Shown here in pieces: positions 5,713 through 7,869 of a stretch of 7,869 bases of DNA. This stretch comes from an uncultured Acetatifactor sp. Its GTDB lineage: Bacteria > Bacillota > Clostridia > Lachnospirales > Lachnospiraceae. The stretch covers positions 1-7,869 of the forward strand of contig CAJTSY010000164.1 of the NCBI GenBank assembly GCA_910578995.1, in the 5' to 3' direction. A program made the position numbers and the translations under genes. Every line of letters begins with the position of its first letter. Position 1 is the first letter of the stretch. Under the pieces are notes generated by a model. That model was not told the DNA's origin and searched no databases. It saw nothing but the letters and a program-made list of their open reading frames with translations.

Positions 5713-6918
5713 CTACCGAACAACAATCCGCAGATCCCCGCTGACCGTAGAAACCGTAACCGCATTCTCCCCATCGCCGTACTGGCCCCGGGCCTGGTTG
5801 CCCTTCTTATTAAAGTGAAGCACATCGTCGAAGAAAGTACTGCAAGCCCCACTGGTAGAGTCGAAATCCAGTGTAAGGGACGCTTCTTCCGGCAGCCCCA
5901 GCCCCACTTCACCGCTGGTTGTGGACACCGCCAGATCCCCGGCAAGCGCTTCCAGAGAGATCCGCACATCCCCGGAAATCGTCCCTGCCCTGCCCCATCC
6001 GGTCCCGTTTAACAATGCCACTTCGCCGCTGGTACTCTTCACATGAAATTCGCCCTCCAACAGCTCAAGCCGTATATCCCCCGAGGTACTCTCCGCTTCA
6101 AACCGTCCCTTCCCCTCTTGGATCCGAACCTCACCGCTTGTAGTGGACAGATTCATATCGCCCTGTATGATCCCCAGGGAAATGTCTCCGCTGGTGGTGG
6201 TTACAGCCGTCTCTCCCTGAATTCCATCCACCCGGATCTCACCGCTTGTTGACGACACCTTTGCCGCCCCATCCACCTGTCCCAGGCTGATATCCCCGCT
6301 GGTAGTGGACACGGCAGTCTGCCCCGCCAGCGTCTCCATCCGGATATCGCCGCTGGTGGAAGAGACCTTCAGCTCCTCCGCCTGCACATTTGGAAGATAT
6401 ATGTCCCCGCTTGTACTGGCCACGGAAAATACTTCCCCTCCCCCAAGAGGAATCTCGGACCGCACATCACCGCTCACCGTCCTTACATAGAGTTCCTCCA
6501 GTCCTTCCGCAAAGCCCGCGGGCAGATACACTTCCGTATAAGCATCCCATCCGCGAAGGGAGAAAAACACAAAGCGGTTCCTGTTGACCCCTTTCACCAG
6601 AATGTCCCCGCCCTCCTGTTCCACCCTGGAGATCTGCTTCTCCTCGGGTTCGAAATTCATATACTCCCGGATCACTACACTGTCCCCTTCTCCCTGGTAA
6701 AAAGTGACATCATTGAAGGTCATGCTGTAGTCGATCTTTAAACCACGGATTTCTTCCACAGGGATTTCCTTCTCCAGTACCAGATGATACTTTCCCTGGA
6801 CATCCCATCCCTCTCCGCCGTTCCATCCCCTGCCATTAAGGGCGAGCACCAGAATGGCGCACAGGCAGATGCACACCCCTGTAAAAAACAAAATCCCTGC
6901 AATTTTTATCTTTCTCAT
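5713..6918 (-). CDS. Membrane-anchored DUF4097-family beta-helix protein
   Basis: This 401-residue protein has a short basic start (MRKIK), one membrane segment at about residues 6-27, then an extracytoplasmic domain. Residues about 40-140 form a lead-in beta-strand region. From 149 onward come thirteen SG turns of the type TSGD/TSGE. Eight of them (Ser at 189, 207, 225, 243, 261, 279, 297, 315) are spaced exactly 18 residues apart, typical of a regular right-handed beta-helix or solenoid. The last strand ends VSGDLRIVVR. This matches DUF4097, once called putative adhesin; its biochemical role is not known. A Shine-Dalgarno-like AGGA lies 5 nt upstream, and a longer AGGAAGG lies 10 nt upstream. 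The gene follows the HAAS-domain membrane protein by 61 nt on the same strand and is probably co-transcribed. It is more GC-rich than the lipoprotein array and appears unrelated to it. Confidence 0.88.
   Translation of the reverse strand: MRKIKIAGILFFTGVCICLCAILVLALNGRGWNGGEGWDVQGKYHLVLEKEIPVEEIRGLKIDYSMTFNDVTFYQGEGDSVVIREYMNFEPEEKQISRVEQEGGDILVKGVNRNRFVFFSLRGWDAYTEVYLPAGFAEGLEELYVRTVSGDVRSEIPLGGGEVFSVASTSGDIYLPNVQAEELKVSSTSGDIRMETLAGQTAVSTTSGDISLGQVDGAAKVSSTSGEIRVDGIQGETAVTTTSGDISLGIIQGDMNLSTTSGEVRIQEGKGRFEAESTSGDIRLELLEGEFHVKSTSGEVALLNGTGWGRAGTISGDVRISLEALAGDLAVSTTSGEVGLGLPEEASLTLDFDSTSGACSTFFDDVLHFNKKGNQARGQYGDGENAVTVSTVSGDLRIVVR
5935..6366 (-). repeat. Eight in-frame 54-bp repeats encoding 18-residue beta-helix rungs
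   Basis: Residues 185-328 of the DUF4097 protein divide into eight units of exactly 18 residues, each beginning like VSSTSGDIR or VTTTSGDIS. At the DNA level the units are diverged except for the conserved stretch encoding TTSG or STSG. The repeats are old enough for synonymous and replacement changes but have kept their length without any insertion or deletion. Confidence 0.85.
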
Positions 6919-6979
6919 ATCAATCCTGCCTTCCTAAAACACTGTCCGATATGCCTGATAAGTCCCGGTCCGGAAAATC

Positions 6980-7660
6980 CTACGATTTACTCTCTGACTT
7001 CAGGCTGAAAACCAGAAACAGCACAGCCTGGGCACATCCGCCCATCAGAAAAGCGATCCAGGTCACTCCCCATTCCTGTGTCACAAAGCTGACGATAAAA
7101 TATACAATCAGGGTTGCCAGCCATATGATGGCGCTGATGGAACCCTTGAGGGCCTTTTCCCGGTTTCTGGCCCTGCGTGCCTCCTGGTAGGACTCCACCA
7201 TGTTCTTCTCCTTTTTGCCATAATCCGGGTACATATTGGCAGCGTACACCAACAGGCAGGTGGGCGGAATGCACAGCAGCCCCGCCGCAATCATCCCGAA
7301 CATCCCCAAATCCGGCGCACTGTAGAAATAACTCTCCGAAATGATCATCCAGGCAAACAGCACCACCCCGGCAAGAATATAGAGCCCTATGGCAGCGGCT
7401 TTGAGTATGGCCTTCTTCCTCCTGTCCTCCTCGGACAAAAACAGATCCGGCTCCTCCAGTTCATGAAACAATTCTGTCACATCCCCTATGGATGCAGTCA
7501 CCATCTGCCAGGCATCCTCCTCCTGATACCCTTCCCCGATCAGATCCTGGTATTTCTCTATGGTATTCTGCGTCATCTCCTCTTTCAGGTCCATAGCCTT
7601 CCTGGTTCTGGGAGCCTTCGCAAACAGCTCGTTTATATGGTTTCTGATTTTCTTTTCCAT
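6980..7660 (-). CDS. HAAS/DUF1700-type four-helix membrane protein
   Basis: This 226-residue protein has a soluble helical N-terminus (about 1-70) of the HAAS or permease-prefix type: it opens MEKKIRNHINELFAK, contains DLKEEMTQNTIEKYQDLIGEGYQEEDAWQMV, and ends with SIGDVTELFHEL. Four predicted membrane helices follow at about 84-107, 118-141, 174-193 and 197-220, with a charged cytoplasmic-type loop (residues 145-172) between the second and third. Such proteins commonly sit between a PadR-type regulator and a DUF4097 protein and are thought to act in membrane sensing or signalling. Here the DUF4097 gene follows and the regulator would lie beyond the window edge. I favour the ATG at 7660, with AGGGAG about 9 nt upstream and the usual MEKKI-like family start. 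An ATG at 7693 would add 11 basic residues, and the frame stays open even further upstream into the tandem repeat. Confidence 0.85.
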   Translation of the reverse strand: MEKKIRNHINELFAKAPRTRKAMDLKEEMTQNTIEKYQDLIGEGYQEEDAWQMVTASIGDVTELFHELEEPDLFLSEEDRRKKAILKAAAIGLYILAGVVLFAWMIISESYFYSAPDLGMFGMIAAGLLCIPPTCLLVYAANMYPDYGKKEKNMVESYQEARRARNREKALKGSISAIIWLATLIVYFIVSFVTQEWGVTWIAFLMGGCAQAVLFLVFSLKSESKS

Positions 7661-7720
7661 GCTCTTTCTCTCCCTTTTCTTTCCTTTCTGCATTTGCTTC
7701 CCGGTTTTCCGGGTTCTCTC

Positions 7721-7869
7721 CCGGGGCTTTTCTGCGCCCCGATTTCCTGCTTTCCTTCCCCGGGGCTTTTCTGCTCCCCGATTTCCTGCTTTCCTTCCCC
7801 GGGGCTTTTCTGCTCCCCGATTTCCTGCTTTCCTTCCCCGGGGCTTTTCTGCTCCCCGATTTCCTGCTT
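7721..7869. repeat. 39-bp tandem repeat (minisatellite), 3.8 copies, cut by window edge
   Basis: Units start at 7721, 7760, 7799 and 7838; the last is incomplete at the window end. Units two to four are identical where visible, and the first differs by one base in GCGCCCC versus GCTCCCC. Each unit carries a GGGG...CCCC inverted repeat; the first unit has a better stem, CGGGGC with GCCCCG. The length is 13 codons and no stop occurs in any of the six frames. On the minus strand one frame (unit GRKAGNRGAEKPR) runs without a stop into the HAAS gene. Another (unit EGKQEIGEQKSPG) runs to a TAA at 7635-7633, inside the start of the HAAS gene, and could be the tail of an upstream gene. Confidence 0.92.

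Noticed and set aside
7721..7869. CRISPR array
   Set aside because: The units are back-to-back copies with no variable spacers, so this is a minisatellite.

Overview
The window looks like a chromosomal accessory segment from a gut-type Firmicute, most likely Lachnospiraceae or a close clostridial relative. The basis is AGGAGG-type ribosome binding sites, LxAC lipoprotein signal peptides, a HAAS/DUF4097 operon typical of Firmicutes, and a mosaic of AT-rich and more GC-rich patches. This assignment is inferred from style, not from a marker gene.

Left part (1-2604): a large lipoprotein with a HEYIH zinc-protease motif (copy A, 95-1840), followed by the wreck of a third member of the same family (2019-2604). 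The wreck still shows a lipoprotein signal peptide, pieces of the acidic linker and about 80 residues of the C-terminus, but about 1.1 kb of its middle is missing and it carries frameshifts and stops.

Middle (2605-3751): a compact, self-contained minus-strand gene for a 65-residue, four-cysteine peptide with its own promoter, Shine-Dalgarno site and terminator. Beside it, on the plus strand, is an ABC-transporter ATPase cut off inside its Walker A motif. A hairpin-rich, GC-rich intergenic block follows. A peptide gene next to exporter debris suggests remains of a bacteriocin/RiPP-like locus; this is inference.

Copy B of the lipoprotein (3752-5503) shares a base-for-base identical 1030-bp N-terminal block with copy A. 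The catalytic halves are only about 70% identical in protein, apart from a nearly identical last 78 bp. The locus therefore looks like a paralogous array remodelled by gene conversion that swaps or homogenises the N-terminal module while the protease domains differ.

Right part (5713-7869, minus strand): an unrelated, more GC-rich operon encoding a four-helix membrane protein with an N-terminal HAAS-type domain, then a membrane-anchored DUF4097 protein whose beta-helix has a strict 18-residue period. Upstream of this operon, at the window edge, lies a 39-bp tandem repeat (3.8 copies) that is open in all six frames.
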